Counted from the first letter of the stretch, positions 8,471 through 17,445 are shown. The stretch is DNA of 64,000 nucleotides from Paenibacillus_V sp046244365 (GCF_046244365.1 NZ_CP176395.1:682001-746000), one strand, 5' to 3'. Notes: generated by a model not told the origin, from the sequence alone. A program made the numbers and translations.

Positions 8471-9061
8471 TTGACGGATGTACGGATCAATCGGACGCCC
8501 CGTTCGAAGGAATGGATCGTTACGGCGTTGTTTCAGCTGATGGAGCATCAGGAGTATTCGGCGATTTCGATTCTTCAGATTGCCGACAAAGCGGGGGTAG
8601 TCAGGCAAACGTTTTACCGGAATTACAAGGAAAAAGACGATGTTTTGTTCGAATATATGACGGATCGCTTCAAGGAGTTTTTGGGCGGCTTCGGTGCAAA
8701 TAAAGAGCTGAGCTTGCAGCTGTTCGTTTCGTTGTTTGACAAATGGAAGCAGCGTTCCCCGTCGTCGTTAATCCTCAACGTCCATAATCGGGACCGTAAA
8801 ATCAGGCAAATTTTGTTCAGAAGCCTGGATCAGTGCATCGAACAATTTATCGAGGGCGCATCGGATCCGAAGGATTCCAAGAGGAGGGAACGATCTGACG
8901 ACGACCGGTTTTACTATGCCCGAAGATCGTTGTCCTCGGTTATTCATGTGATGCTGGTCGACTGGACGCTTAGCGGCTTTCGGCTGCCTGCGGAGGAGAT
9001 GGCGCATATCTGCTATCAATTGACGAGCTCCATGAGAGAAGAGGTCTATCGCGCCTTGTAG
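8471..9061 (+). CDS. TetR/AcrR-family transcriptional regulator
   Basis: One-component DNA-binding regulator of about 196 residues. The N-terminal HTH reads AISILQIADKAGVVRQTFYRNYKEKDDV, the canonical TetR helix 2-3 region, and the C-terminal ligand domain is divergent. TTG at 8471 is preferred because GAGAGGA (8454-8460) lies 10 bases upstream. TTG 8462 is in frame but only one base from that site. It is divergent from the siderophore receptor gene and preceded by a perfect palindrome, so autoregulation is likely; the ligand and other targets are unknown. Confidence 0.85.
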   Translation: MTDVRINRTPRSKEWIVTALFQLMEHQEYSAISILQIADKAGVVRQTFYRNYKEKDDVLFEYMTDRFKEFLGGFGANKELSLQLFVSLFDKWKQRSPSSLILNVHNRDRKIRQILFRSLDQCIEQFIEGASDPKDSKRRERSDDDRFYYARRSLSSVIHVMLVDWTLSGFRLPAEEMAHICYQLTSSMREEVYRAL

Positions 9062-9146
9062 CGGCTGGGAGCGTTTGTTTTACGAGAATCCCCGTCCCGT
9101 TCGGCAGGTGTAAAAATACGGTCCCGCAATTCAGCCGAGTCTGCGT

Positions 9147-9161
9147 ATGACAACTTGTCAT
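9147..9161. promoter_or_regulatory. Perfect 15-base palindrome
   Basis: ATGACAA-C-TTGTCAT lies about 90 bases upstream of the ydcC-like gene. It could be an operator, but no regulator can be assigned. Confidence 0.35.
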
Positions 9162-9250
9162 GCTCGTCACTCTTGTCTGCATAATTGGCCAAGTACCCTC
9201 ATAGACATGTATCAGTGTTCGATATTTAGCCAATGAGGGGATGATGCACA

Positions 9251-10630
9251 ATGCGTCGGATCACATGGATAGCAGCCATCGTGATAAGTTTAGCAGTAGT
9301 TCTGGCCGGATGCGGCAGCAAGAATGCAGGATCGGTAGTCAAACAGTTGGATCATGTGATCAGCAAGCTCGACAGCTATCAAAGCACGGGGACGATGACG
9401 CTGAATACCGGACAAGAACCCCAAGTATATCAAGTGGAAGTTTGGTTCCAAGACCCTCATTACTACCGGATTTCGCTGACCAACGACAAGAAGGACATCA
9501 CGCAAATCGTGCTGCGCAACGATGACGGCGTGTTCGTGCTGACGCCTCATCTGAACAAGAGCTTCCGGTTCCAAAGCGACTGGCCCGAAAATCAAGGACA
9601 AGTCTACCTGTACCAGTCCCTCGTGCAAAGCATTATGATGGATAGCGACCGGCAATTTACGGCGGAAGACAGCAATTACGTGTTCGATGTGCTGGCCAAC
9701 TACCAGAATTCGTCGCTTTCCCGGCAAAAAATTTGGCTGGACAAGAAGAACTATGCACCGAAGCATGTCGAGGTGTTCGACGCCAACGCGAACGTCATGG
9801 TCGTCGTCGACTTCAACCAGTTCCAATTCGGCAAAACGTTCGACAAGGACTCGTTCGACATGCAGCGCAATATGACAAGCTGGAACGTGAAATCGCTGCC
9901 TACGACGGCTCAGCCGGGCGACGGCAAAGCGGCAAGCCCAGCTCCGGCCCCCGGCGATAAAGCGACTGACAGCAAAGCGAGCTCCACTTCTGCGCCAAGC
10001 AGCGGGCAAACGACGGACGGCAAGTCGCCAGTGGACAACAAAGCGACCGACGGTAAAACAAACGCCAATAACGGTGCGGCGAGCCCAAAACCGTCTCCAG
10101 GCAAAACGACCGATTCTACCGGCAAAACGACGGATTCCACCGGCAAAGCAGATCCTACCACGGGTAAAGCGACGGATCCGACCGGCAAAACGGACGGCGC
10201 AACCGGGGGTAAAACGGCCGGCACGACCGGCGCGAGCGACAAGCCGGCTAGCGGCACGGTAAAACCCGGTACACCGGCCGAGTCCAAAGAGGTATCCTTC
10301 GGCGTCATCGAGCCGTCCTATAAGCCCAAAGGCGTAACGAAGCAGGATATGAGCGAAGTGAAGCTCGGCGACAATAAAGGGGTTATGCTGCGCTACACGG
10401 GAACCTACCACTATACGCTTCAGGAGTTCCAGCCGAAGGAGCAGGAAATGCTCGGACCGGAAGGGACGTGGGTCGATCTCGGGTACACGGTAGGCGTTAT
10501 GACGGGTACCGACAAGAAGACGCTCGTCTGGATGTATGACGGCATTCAATACCGGCTTTCCTCCGGCGATCTGCCTCATGACGAGATGGTGAACGTAGCG
10601 CAATCCCTTCAGGATCAAATTGGCAAGTAA
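9251..10630 (+). CDS. ydcC: YdcC/LolA-like sporulation-associated lipoprotein with low-complexity insert
   Basis: Predicted exported lipoprotein: signal peptide ending in VLAGC (Cys about residue 21). Residues about 30-205 form a LolA/YdcC-like sheet domain (YQSTGTMTLNTG, IWLDKKNYAPKHVEVFD). A low-complexity linker rich in Thr, Gly, Lys, Asp, Pro and Ala (about 215-345, repeats of TGKTTDS type) follows, then a DUF4367-like C-terminal domain (RYTGTYHYTLQEFQ, LVWMYDGIQYRLSS). At 459 residues it is over 100 longer than the B. subtilis YdcC I know, mostly because of the linker. Position directly before alr matches the B. subtilis order. Exact function is unknown. Confidence 0.8.
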   Translation: MRRITWIAAIVISLAVVLAGCGSKNAGSVVKQLDHVISKLDSYQSTGTMTLNTGQEPQVYQVEVWFQDPHYYRISLTNDKKDITQIVLRNDDGVFVLTPHLNKSFRFQSDWPENQGQVYLYQSLVQSIMMDSDRQFTAEDSNYVFDVLANYQNSSLSRQKIWLDKKNYAPKHVEVFDANANVMVVVDFNQFQFGKTFDKDSFDMQRNMTSWNVKSLPTTAQPGDGKAASPAPAPGDKATDSKASSTSAPSSGQTTDGKSPVDNKATDGKTNANNGAASPKPSPGKTTDSTGKTTDSTGKADPTTGKATDPTGKTDGATGGKTAGTTGASDKPASGTVKPGTPAESKEVSFGVIEPSYKPKGVTKQDMSEVKLGDNKGVMLRYTGTYHYTLQEFQPKEQEMLGPEGTWVDLGYTVGVMTGTDKKTLVWMYDGIQYRLSSGDLPHDEMVNVAQSLQDQIGK

Positions 10631-10852
10631 GGGCGCAAGGGTGGAAATAACAGCATGAAATGGGGCTGAAACGGTATTCATACCGCTTCCGGCGCCGCCA
10701 AACCGCCTTTCGTTCATTGACAGCTTTGGAAGATCGGATTAACATAGGTTTATCGGTTTTCCGGACGTAAGTTTAGCCGATTCAAGGGAGTCGGACACCG
10801 CGCTGACGCGATGCTCCGGCCCCCTTGTCGGTTTCAGAAGAAGGTGAACGGC

Positions 10853-12031
10853 TTGGATTCGTTTTATCGTCCTACTTGGGTGGAAGTATCGCTGGATGCG
10901 CTCCGGCACAATATAGAAGCTTTTCGCGGAATGCTGCCCGAAGAAATCGGGATCATGGCCGTCGTTAAGGCCGATGCATACGGCCATGGCGCCGTTCAAG
11001 TGGCGCGGACGGTACTAGACTGCGGCGCTTCCTATTTGGCGGTCGCTTTCCTGGATGAGGCGCTTGAGCTGCGGAGGGCCGGTATAACCGCCCCTATTCT
11101 CGTTCTGGGCTATACGCCCGTAGAAGGCCTCGCGCTGGCGAGAGAGTATTCGATTACATTGAACGTGTTCAGCGATGAAGTGCTGGATGCGCTGGCCGAG
11201 CAGGGGGAGAACGAGCGTCCGTTGTCCGTCCACATTAAGCTGGATTCCGGCATGGGGCGGATCGGGCAGCACGAGGAAGCCGAGGCGGTCGCCTTTATCG
11301 AGAAGGCGCTCGGGGTGCCCGGCGTTCGCGTGGAAGGGCTGTTTACGCATTACGCATGCGCGGACGAAACGGATAAAACGCATACCCGCGAGCAGTACCG
11401 CAAATTTAAGCGAATCGTGGATCATTTTGCGGACAGAGGGATTCGGTTTCCTTATGTGCATGCCGGAAATAGCGCAACGGCGATCGATTTGCCCGAATTG
11501 ACCTGCAACATGGTCAGACTGGGCATCAGCATGTACGGCCTTTATCCGTCTGCCGAAGTCAATCATACCCAAATCGAGCTGGAGCCGGTCATGAGCTTGA
11601 AAACGGGGATCGTCATGGTCAAGTCGCTGCCGGCCGGCGAAACGATCAGCTACGGCGCAACCTACCGGACGCAGCGGGACGGGGAACGCATTGCAACGCT
11701 GCCCATCGGCTATGCGGACGGCTATTCGCGGATGCTGAGCGGCAAGGCACACGTTCTTGTTCAGGGGCGCAGGGTGCCGGTCGTCGGTACGATCTGCATG
11801 GATCAATGCATGATCGACGTATCCGATACGCCTGGGCTGCGTATGGACGACGAAGTCGTTCTGCTCGGACGGCAGGGCGACCAAGCGATTACGGCAGAAG
11901 AAATCGCCGGGCAGCTCGGCACGATCAACTACGAGATCACCTGCATGATTTCGCACCGGGTACCGCGGGTTTATATGCAGGGCGGCAACGTGCGGAATAC
12001 GGTCAATCTTTTGCAGCATACGGTAGACTAG
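10853..12031 (+). CDS. alr: Alanine racemase
   Basis: PLP-dependent interconversion of L- and D-alanine for peptidoglycan. VVKADAYGHGA holds the PLP Lys near residue 40, HIKLDSGMGRIG and FTHYACADE are typical, and SYGATY plus GTICMDQCMIDVS carry the second catalytic Tyr and substrate loop. TTG at 10853 is chosen: GAAGAAGGTG ends 6 bases before it and the resulting 392 residues match the family. Upstream in-frame codons add an unrelated basic tail. It is followed, after 314 bases, by the ndoAI-ndoA toxin-antitoxin pair. Confidence 0.96.
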   Translation: MDSFYRPTWVEVSLDALRHNIEAFRGMLPEEIGIMAVVKADAYGHGAVQVARTVLDCGASYLAVAFLDEALELRRAGITAPILVLGYTPVEGLALAREYSITLNVFSDEVLDALAEQGENERPLSVHIKLDSGMGRIGQHEEAEAVAFIEKALGVPGVRVEGLFTHYACADETDKTHTREQYRKFKRIVDHFADRGIRFPYVHAGNSATAIDLPELTCNMVRLGISMYGLYPSAEVNHTQIELEPVMSLKTGIVMVKSLPAGETISYGATYRTQRDGERIATLPIGYADGYSRMLSGKAHVLVQGRRVPVVGTICMDQCMIDVSDTPGLRMDDEVVLLGRQGDQAITAEEIAGQLGTINYEITCMISHRVPRVYMQGGNVRNTVNLLQHTVD

Positions 12032-12345
12032 AGCTTGGCATCATTTACCGCTGCCATTTTGCGGAGAAATGGGAGGAATTTAACGCCGGCTGCCGAATAC
12101 CTATAGTTGCAGAAGCTTTGTACGAGCGAAAAATCCCTTCATCATGAACGGGATGCGCTGTTGCGTGAACGGATACACGGCTGCGGGACGTCCGTATGCC
12201 TGCCGGGGAAATATGCTGACGAGCCGAAGGATATAGACATACGTGATATACCGAACGCATATATTTGTCTTTGTATAAAAACGATTGAGCCACGCCATAA
12301 TGGTAATATTGTCTTTGGTAAAGTTGTGGGGGTGCGAGACCGAAT
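12032..12345. other. Intergenic region upstream of ndoAI
   Basis: No gene recognised. The last 60 bases are AT-rich (CATAATGGTAATATT about 45 bases before the start) and probably contain the ndoAI promoter, but no convincing -35/-10 pair was identified. Confidence 0.45.
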
Positions 12346-12624
12346 ATGTCCAACGTCAATACGAAGCGGATCATGATCAGCCTGCCGGACCAGCTGCTGC
12401 AGGAAGTCGACGGGATTGTCGAGAAGGAAAACTCGAACCGGAGCGAATTTATCCGCCAAGCGATGAAGTTGTATTTAATGGAACGGAAAAAGCGCCATCT
12501 GCGCGAATCGATGCAGCGCGGCTATATGGAAATGGCGAAGATCAATCTCCACATGGCATCGGAGGCTTTTCAGGCGGAGGAAGACGCAGGCAGTACACTT
12601 GACCGCTTAGTTAGCGGGGTGTAA
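12346..12624 (+). CDS. ndoAI: EndoAI antitoxin (ribbon-helix-helix, MazE role)
   Basis: Antitoxin of 92 residues with an N-terminal ribbon-helix-helix domain (TKRIMISLPDQLLQEVD, then NRSEFIRQAMKLYL) and an acidic C-terminal tail that should bind the EndoA toxin. Only 3 bases separate it from ndoA. The alr-ndoAI-ndoA order is that of B. subtilis, and the complex is expected to autorepress through the RHH domain. Confidence 0.93.
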   Translation: MSNVNTKRIMISLPDQLLQEVDGIVEKENSNRSEFIRQAMKLYLMERKKRHLRESMQRGYMEMAKINLHMASEAFQAEEDAGSTLDRLVSGV

Positions 12625-12627
12625 CCA

Positions 12628-12978
12628 TTGATTGTAAAACGTGGCGATGTATTTTTTGCGGATTTGTCACCCGTCGTCGGTTCCGAGCAAGGGGGCGTAC
12701 GCCCTGTTCTCGTCATTCAGAACGATATAGGAAACCGCTTTAGCCCGACAGTCATTATTGCTGCGATAACCGCACAAATTCAGAAGGCGAAGCTCCCGAC
12801 GCACGTCGAGATCGATGCGGCGACGCATGGCTTCGACCGGGATTCGGTCATTTTGCTGGAGCAGATCCGTACGATCGACAAACAGCGGTTGACCGATAAA
12901 ATTACGCATTTGGATGATGAGACGATGCGGAAAGTAGACGAATCGCTGCAAATCAGCGTCGGGTTGATCGAGTTTTAG
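12628..12978 (+). CDS. ndoA: EndoA/MazF mRNA interferase
   Basis: Sequence-specific endoribonuclease toxin. The 116 residues match B. subtilis EndoA length, with IVKRGDVFFADLSPVVGSEQGGVRPVLV (catalytic Arg and fold), AITAQIQKAKLPTHVEI, VILLEQIRTIDKQRL and the SLQISVGLIEF end. The TTG start at 12628 follows GCGGGGTG. Its neighbour ndoAI supplies the antitoxin. Confidence 0.96.
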   Translation: MIVKRGDVFFADLSPVVGSEQGGVRPVLVIQNDIGNRFSPTVIIAAITAQIQKAKLPTHVEIDAATHGFDRDSVILLEQIRTIDKQRLTDKITHLDDETMRKVDESLQISVGLIEF

Positions 12979-13036
12979 CAATCTGCCGGCTGTTATGGCA
13001 TGCGTGAGCGGCGGCGGTATACCGAAACGAACACGG

Positions 13037-13060
13037 CGAGGGAGATTCCCTCGTTTTTTT
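13037..13060 (+). terminator. Terminator after ndoA
   Basis: CGAGGGA pairs with TCCCTCG (13037-13053), followed by seven T. The rest of the 314-base gap up to tex holds only a TACAAT-like -10 at 13231-13236. Confidence 0.85.
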
Positions 13061-13292
13061 GTTTTGGTTCTATGAACGTCACCTAAGCGGACTGGCTGCT
13101 TGAGGAGCGGATTGAAGCAGCAGTTTCGGCAGGAATCGCGAAATGAGAAGTACATATCGCAAAAACCGCTTTTATAAGGAAATAAGGTACCGACGTTCGC
13201 TACATAGTGAAATGTTAACTGGAAGTGCGTTACAATAGAGGATATGCGGTACGAGCAACTATCATTTATCGACGTAGCAAAGGATGATGCAC

Positions 13293-15518
13293 ATGGCAAG
13301 CGATATCGGACAAGTTCAGGAAGAACAATCAGCGTTCGAGCTGACGGAGGAAGCGAAGGCGGCCGTTCAGGAACGAATTTTAAAGCAGATCGCTGCAGAG
13401 CTGCAGCTGGCCCCGGGGAAAGTGCGGACGACGGTCGGATTGCTTGACGAAGGCAATACGATTCCGTTCATTGCCCGCTACCGGAAGGAAATGACCGGGG
13501 AGCTGGATGAAAACGAGCTGCGCTCGATCGAAGAGCGGTTGCAATATTTGCGAAACCTGGAGGACCGCAAGCTTGAGGTGCTGCGTCTTATACACGAGCA
13601 AGGCAAGTTGACGGACGAGCTGCGCCGATCGATCGAGCAGTCGGCCAAGCTGCAGGAGATCGAGGACCTGTACCGTCCGTACCGCCAGAAGCGCAAAACG
13701 CGTGCGAGCGTGGCCAAGGAGCGCGGACTAGAGCCGCTTGCGGATTGGCTCTTCGCTCAGCACCGCAAAGGCGACCTGAAGGCCGAGGCTGCCAAATACA
13801 TCAATGCGGAGAAGGAAGTCGGCTCGGCGGAGGACGCGATCCAAGGAGCGATGGACATCATTGCGGAGAACATCGCCGACGACGCCAAAATCCGCACCTG
13901 GGTAAGGCGGTATACGCAAGACAATGGCCAGGTCGAGACGCTTGCCAAGGACAACAAGCAGGAATCCGTATACGAAATGTATTACGACTATAAAGAGCCG
14001 GTTCGCAGGCTGCCCCCTCACCGGATACTGGCGATCAACCGCGGCGAGCGGGAGGACGTGCTGAAAGTGGCGCTCACGGTTGCGCCCGATAAAATTCATG
14101 ATTTTATCGGCCGTCAGCTGATTAAAGGCGACTCGCCTGTGCGCGAAACGCTTGTGGCGACTATCGAGGATGCATACAAGCGGCTTATCGCGCCTTCGAT
14201 TGAACGCGAGGTGCGCGGGGGGTTGACGGAGAAGGGGGAGGAGCAGGCGATTCAAATTTTTGCGGAAAATTTGCGCAATCTGTTGCTTCAGCCGCCGATT
14301 AAAGGCAAGGTCGTACTCGGTGTCGACCCGGCTTACCGGACCGGCTGTAAGCTGGCCGTGGTGGATGATACGGGCAAAATGTTGAAAATCGCCGTTACCT
14401 ACCCGACGCCGCCGAACAACAAAATCGCCGAAGCGAAATCGATCATCAAGCAGATGATCGATACCTACGGCGTGGAACTCATCGTGATCGGCAACGGCAC
14501 CGCATCCCGCGAGACGGAGCAGTTTATTGCGGAGCTCATTCGCGAGGTGAATCATAAAGACCTTCAATATATTATCGTAAGCGAGGCGGGTGCGAGCGTA
14601 TATTCCGCCTCCAAGCTGGCGCAAACCGAGTTCCCCGAGCTCGATGTCGCGGAGCGCAGCGCGATTTCGATCGCTCGCCGGATGCAGGATCCGCTGGCCG
14701 AGCTGGTCAAGATCGACCCGAAATCGATCGGCGTCGGCCAATACCAGCACGACGTCTCGCAGAAGCGGCTGGAGGAAAGCCTCGGCGCCGTCGTCGAGTC
14801 CGCGGTCAACCATGTCGGCGTCGACTTGAACACCGCTTCGCCGTCGCTGCTTTCGTACGTGGCCGGCGTGAACGGCACGATCGCCAAAAATATCGTGGCC
14901 TACCGCGAAGAGAACGGCAAATTTACCGACCGCAAGCAGCTTATGAAGGTGCCGCGTCTTGGCGCCAAAGCGTATGAGCAGTGTGTCGGCTTCCTGCGCA
15001 TCGCGGAAGGTCGCAACCCCCTCGACAACACGCCGATCCATCCGGAATCGTACGCGGTGGTGGATAAACTGTTCAAGGAGCTGCGAGTAGAGTTGGCTGC
15101 CTTAGGGTCGGCGGAGCTTAAGGATAGGCTGCAGTCGCTTCAGACCGCCGAGCTGGCATCGAGGCTTGAAGTCGGCGTACCGACGCTCCGCGATATTCTG
15201 GACAGCCTGCAGCGTCCGGGGCGCGATCCGCGGGAGGAGTTGCCGCTGCCGATTTTCCGCACCGACGTGCTGAAAATCGAAGATTTAACGGCAGGCATGG
15301 AGCTGCAAGGCACCGTTCGCAACGTCATCGACTTTGGCGCGTTCGTCGACATCGGCGTGAAGAACGACGGTCTTGTCCATATTTCGCAGCTGAGCGACAG
15401 CTATGTGAAACACCCGACGAATGTCGTATCCGTCGGCGATACGGTGACGGTATGGGTACTTGGCGTCGATATGAACAAGGGCCGGGTCAGCCTGACGATG
15501 AAAAAGCCCCGCGCCTAA
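13293..15518 (+). CDS. tex: Tex-family S1 RNA-binding transcription accessory protein
   Basis: Nucleic-acid-binding protein of about 741 residues (YdcI/Tex). The N-terminal helical Tex domain (RTTVGLLDEGNTIPFIARYRKE) is followed by a YqgF-like RNase H fold (VVLGVDPAYRTGCKLAVVD), helix-hairpin-helix motifs (ASPSLLSYVAGVNGTIAKNIV) and a C-terminal S1 domain (GMELQGTVRNVIDFGAFVDIGV). ATG 13293 lies 8 bases after AAAGGA; earlier in-frame ATGs at 13284 and 13287 overlap that site. The Tex-cmpA-sprT grouping is conserved in Bacillales. Confidence 0.95.
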   Translation: MASDIGQVQEEQSAFELTEEAKAAVQERILKQIAAELQLAPGKVRTTVGLLDEGNTIPFIARYRKEMTGELDENELRSIEERLQYLRNLEDRKLEVLRLIHEQGKLTDELRRSIEQSAKLQEIEDLYRPYRQKRKTRASVAKERGLEPLADWLFAQHRKGDLKAEAAKYINAEKEVGSAEDAIQGAMDIIAENIADDAKIRTWVRRYTQDNGQVETLAKDNKQESVYEMYYDYKEPVRRLPPHRILAINRGEREDVLKVALTVAPDKIHDFIGRQLIKGDSPVRETLVATIEDAYKRLIAPSIEREVRGGLTEKGEEQAIQIFAENLRNLLLQPPIKGKVVLGVDPAYRTGCKLAVVDDTGKMLKIAVTYPTPPNNKIAEAKSIIKQMIDTYGVELIVIGNGTASRETEQFIAELIREVNHKDLQYIIVSEAGASVYSASKLAQTEFPELDVAERSAISIARRMQDPLAELVKIDPKSIGVGQYQHDVSQKRLEESLGAVVESAVNHVGVDLNTASPSLLSYVAGVNGTIAKNIVAYREENGKFTDRKQLMKVPRLGAKAYEQCVGFLRIAEGRNPLDNTPIHPESYAVVDKLFKELRVELAALGSAELKDRLQSLQTAELASRLEVGVPTLRDILDSLQRPGRDPREELPLPIFRTDVLKIEDLTAGMELQGTVRNVIDFGAFVDIGVKNDGLVHISQLSDSYVKHPTNVVSVGDTVTVWVLGVDMNKGRVSLTMKKPRA

Positions 15519-15613
15519 AAGTAAAAGACTGGGGATTGCGGGAGGAAGCCGGTTTCGGTCTGGTGTTTCATAGGAAAAGCAGCTGGCGCAGCTTAGGCTT
15601 TCCAAGCATATGC

Positions 15614-15656
15614 AAAAAGAGCAGTGTCCGTTACCTTGGTTAACGGCCTGCTCTTT
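15614..15656. terminator. Terminator between tex and cmpA
   Basis: AAAAGAGCAG near 15616 pairs with CTGCTCTTTT near 15655, with inner GTTA/TAAC pairing. A and T runs flank it, so it can end tex (+) and cmpA (-). Confidence 0.8.
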
Positions 15657-15728
15657 TCGTATGTGAAGCGTACGGTAACGCTCCGTCGCTTGCGGCTGCG
15701 CTGCCGCGGAACCGGACCTGCCGAACAA

Positions 15729-15890
15729 TCAGTTTTTGCGATGGGGACGATCCCCGGGTAGCGTTTCCTCGTGTCCGGATTGGGAGTAACGGGTTCGGTA
15801 AAAATACCAGCAATCGTTCAACAATCGGATTTGACGGCGGTTTTTTTTCTGGAAAGCTCGCATCAACTGATTGCAAAGCCACTGCGGCAT
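15729..15890 (-). CDS. cmpA: Cortex morphogenetic protein CmpA
   Basis: Small sporulation protein that, with SpoIVA/ClpXP quality control, restrains cortex assembly until the coat is ready (known from B. subtilis). The 53-residue frame opens with MPQWLCNQLMRAF, then a basic KKNRRQIRLLNDCWYFYR core, which is the CmpA signature. ATG at 15890 follows GGAAGGGG. The core matches the family (about 37 residues in B. subtilis, from memory). The polar tail of some 18 residues after WYFYRTRY is an extension. It lies antisense between tex and sprT. Confidence 0.88.
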   Translation of the reverse strand: MPQWLCNQLMRAFQKKNRRQIRLLNDCWYFYRTRYSQSGHEETLPGDRPHRKN

Positions 15891-15991
15891 ATTTCCAGCC
15901 CCTTCCTGCTGTGCTTACTATTACGATATGAAGGGGAAGGGTATTTGGTGCAGGTCCGCTGCCCATGGCCTTTAGCTTTGGGATGATTAGG

Positions 15992-16342
15992 TTATTGCTC
16001 TTCGTCCTCGTACCACTGCTCAAGCTGAGCTTGAAGCGCACGGATCTCGGTCAGCAGCGATATTAGCGGATAAGCCTTCTCTTGAATGGAAGCGAATGAT
16101 TGCTCAAGGATATTGATGTAGGCTAGTCCATTCGTAACGGGACACGCGTTGTCGATTACATCGAGATCGTCGCATTCGGCAATCATATGCGGCAGCTGAG
16201 GGACGTTGCCTGCCGTCAGCTTGTCGATCTCTTTATGTAAACGTCGGTTCAGTGCAGTCAATTGGTACATGTGCGTCGCGGGCATTTCCACAAATTCCAG
16301 CTTATTGTCGAGCTTGAGCAGCCCGTATCTATACTTCGGCAT
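15992..16342 (-). CDS. Conserved hypothetical protein, 116 residues
   Basis: Cytoplasmic protein of unknown function beginning MPKYRYGLLKLDNKLEFVEM, with GAGAGGGG upstream. It is mostly helical by eye, with a heptad-like C-terminal half (LISLLTEIRALQAQLEQWYEDEEQ). No catalytic motif is seen. Divergent from sprT; similar short proteins at this position in Paenibacillus carry uninformative names, so no function is assigned. Confidence 0.65.
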   Translation of the reverse strand: MPKYRYGLLKLDNKLEFVEMPATHMYQLTALNRRLHKEIDKLTAGNVPQLPHMIAECDDLDVIDNACPVTNGLAYINILEQSFASIQEKAYPLISLLTEIRALQAQLEQWYEDEEQ

Positions 16343-16470
16343 ACAACCAAGTTCCCCTCTCGTCGGCGGCTGTGGCTTTCCGGATCATCCTCAGGCGCGG
16401 CATCAGTCTTTACTTGACAGTTTAGCGCAACCTGGTGTAATAATTCAAGTGAGGACGGGAGGCCGGACAA

Positions 16471-16944
16471 GTGGAGAACGAACAATTGCAGCAATGGGTC
16501 GAGAGCATTTCACTGAAGCACTTCGGTGTGCCGTTCGTTCACCGGGCAACCTTCAATCGGAGACTCCGGGCAACGGGGGGACGATATTTCACACGGACGC
16601 ACAATATCGAAATCAGCACGCTCCAACTGGAGCTTCACGGCCCGGAAGAAGTCGAGAAAATCATCAAGCACGAGCTCTGTCATTATCATCTCCATTTGGC
16701 AAGGCGAGGATACCAGCACCGGGACGCGGACTTTCGCGAGCTGCTCAAGCAGGTAGGCGGAACAAGGTTTTGCAAAGCGCTGCCTGTGCCGTCACGCAAG
16801 CAGCCGTATCGGTACCGTCTCGTATGTACGAGCTGCGGCCTGGAATATCTGCGTAAAAGGAAGCTCGATACGCGCAAATACGTTTGTGGTAAATGCAGGG
16901 GAAAATTGAAGCTCCTTCCCCTTGACTCCGCCGACAAAGTTTGA
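16471..16944 (+). CDS. sprT: SprT-like zinc metalloprotease-domain protein
   Basis: SprT/YdcK family protein of 157 residues. The zincin motif HELCHYH (about residues 67-73) is intact. A C-terminal zinc ribbon has CTSC near 119-122 and CGKC near 138-141. GTG at 16471 follows GGGAGG. In bacteria the family is poorly characterised; eukaryotic SPRTN cleaves DNA-protein crosslinks. Directly upstream of the tRNA cluster, as in B. subtilis ydcK-trnS. Confidence 0.9.
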   Translation: MENEQLQQWVESISLKHFGVPFVHRATFNRRLRATGGRYFTRTHNIEISTLQLELHGPEEVEKIIKHELCHYHLHLARRGYQHRDADFRELLKQVGGTRFCKALPVPSRKQPYRYRLVCTSCGLEYLRKRKLDTRKYVCGKCRGKLKLLPLDSADKV

Positions 16945-16950
16945 TAAATT
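16922..16950 (+). promoter_or_regulatory. Probable promoter of the tRNA-Asn/Ser transcript
   Basis: TTGACT at 16922-16927, inside the end of sprT, and an ATAAAT element at 16944-16949 lie 18-45 bases before tRNA-Asn. Confidence 0.5.
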
Positions 16951-16967
16951 AGAGTGGCACAAAACAT

Positions 16968-17043
16968 TCCCTGATAGCTCAGTTGGTAGAGCACTCGACT
17001 GTTAATCGAGTTGTCACAGGTTCGAGTCCTGTTCGGGGAGCCA
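16968..17043 (+). tRNA. tRNA-Asn (GTT)
   Basis: A 76-base cloverleaf with encoded CCA. Acceptor TCCCTGA pairs with TCGGGGA, anticodon loop CTGTTAA gives GTT, and the T loop is GTTCGAGTC. Confidence 0.97.
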
Positions 17044-17044
17044 T

Positions 17045-17135
17045 GGAGAGATACCCAAGTGGCTCAAGGGGACCCTCTGCTAAGGGGTTAGACTGCGTAA
17101 GTGGTGCGAGGGTTCGAATCCCTCTCTCTCCGCCA
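17045..17135 (+). tRNA. tRNA-Ser (GCT)
   Basis: A 91-base class II cloverleaf with a long variable arm and encoded CCA. GGAGAGA pairs with TCTCTCC; the anticodon loop in CTCTGCTAAGGGG gives GCT. One base after tRNA-Asn. Confidence 0.97.
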
Positions 17136-17148
17136 TACATAACAAATC

Positions 17149-17171
17149 AGCCGCTGCAAGGCGGCTTTTTG
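17149..17171 (+). terminator. Terminator after tRNA-Ser
   Basis: AGCCGC (17149-17154) pairs with GCGGCT (17161-17166), followed by five T. It separates the Asn/Ser pair from the Glu/Lys/Leu transcript. Confidence 0.8.
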
Positions 17172-17287
17172 TTTGTCAAGCATGAGGCTACGGCACACCA
17201 TGTTTGAAAAAGGTTTGTTTTGGGCATCATGAGCAGGTCGGTGTGTGAACGGGTTTGATTTTGGAAGAACAAGGTTTAAAAAAGGGC

Positions 17288-17316
17288 TTGTCAACTACTC
17301 GACAATCTGATACAAT
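17288..17316 (+). promoter_or_regulatory. Promoter of the tRNA-Glu/Lys/Leu transcript
   Basis: TTGTCA (17288-17293), exactly 17 bases, then TACAAT (17311-17316): a good vegetative-sigma promoter 55 bases before tRNA-Glu. Confidence 0.75.
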
Positions 17317-17370
17317 AACTCTTGTCGCTTCGGAAGAGTAGTTGAGAAACGAACGGAATGCGAACAGTTT

Positions 17371-17445
17371 GGCCCGTTGGTCAAGGGGTTAAGACACCTC
17401 CCTTTCACGGAGGTAACAGGGGTTCGAATCCCCTACGGGTCACCA
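17371..17445 (+). tRNA. tRNA-Glu (TTC)
   Basis: A 75-base cloverleaf with CCA. GGCCCGT pairs with ACGGGTC with one G-T pair; the anticodon loop in CTCCCTTTCACGGAG gives TTC. Confidence 0.97.

Noticed and set aside
9290..10717. Long minus-strand frame opposite the ydcC-like gene
   Set aside because: It mirrors the repeat-rich plus-strand gene, has Arg/Gly-rich low-complexity content and no ribosome site; it is a GC-rich shadow.
13728..15041. 437-codon minus-strand frame inside tex
   Set aside because: It lies antisense to a highly conserved gene, with His/Arg/Asp-rich composition typical of shadow frames and no recognisable motif.
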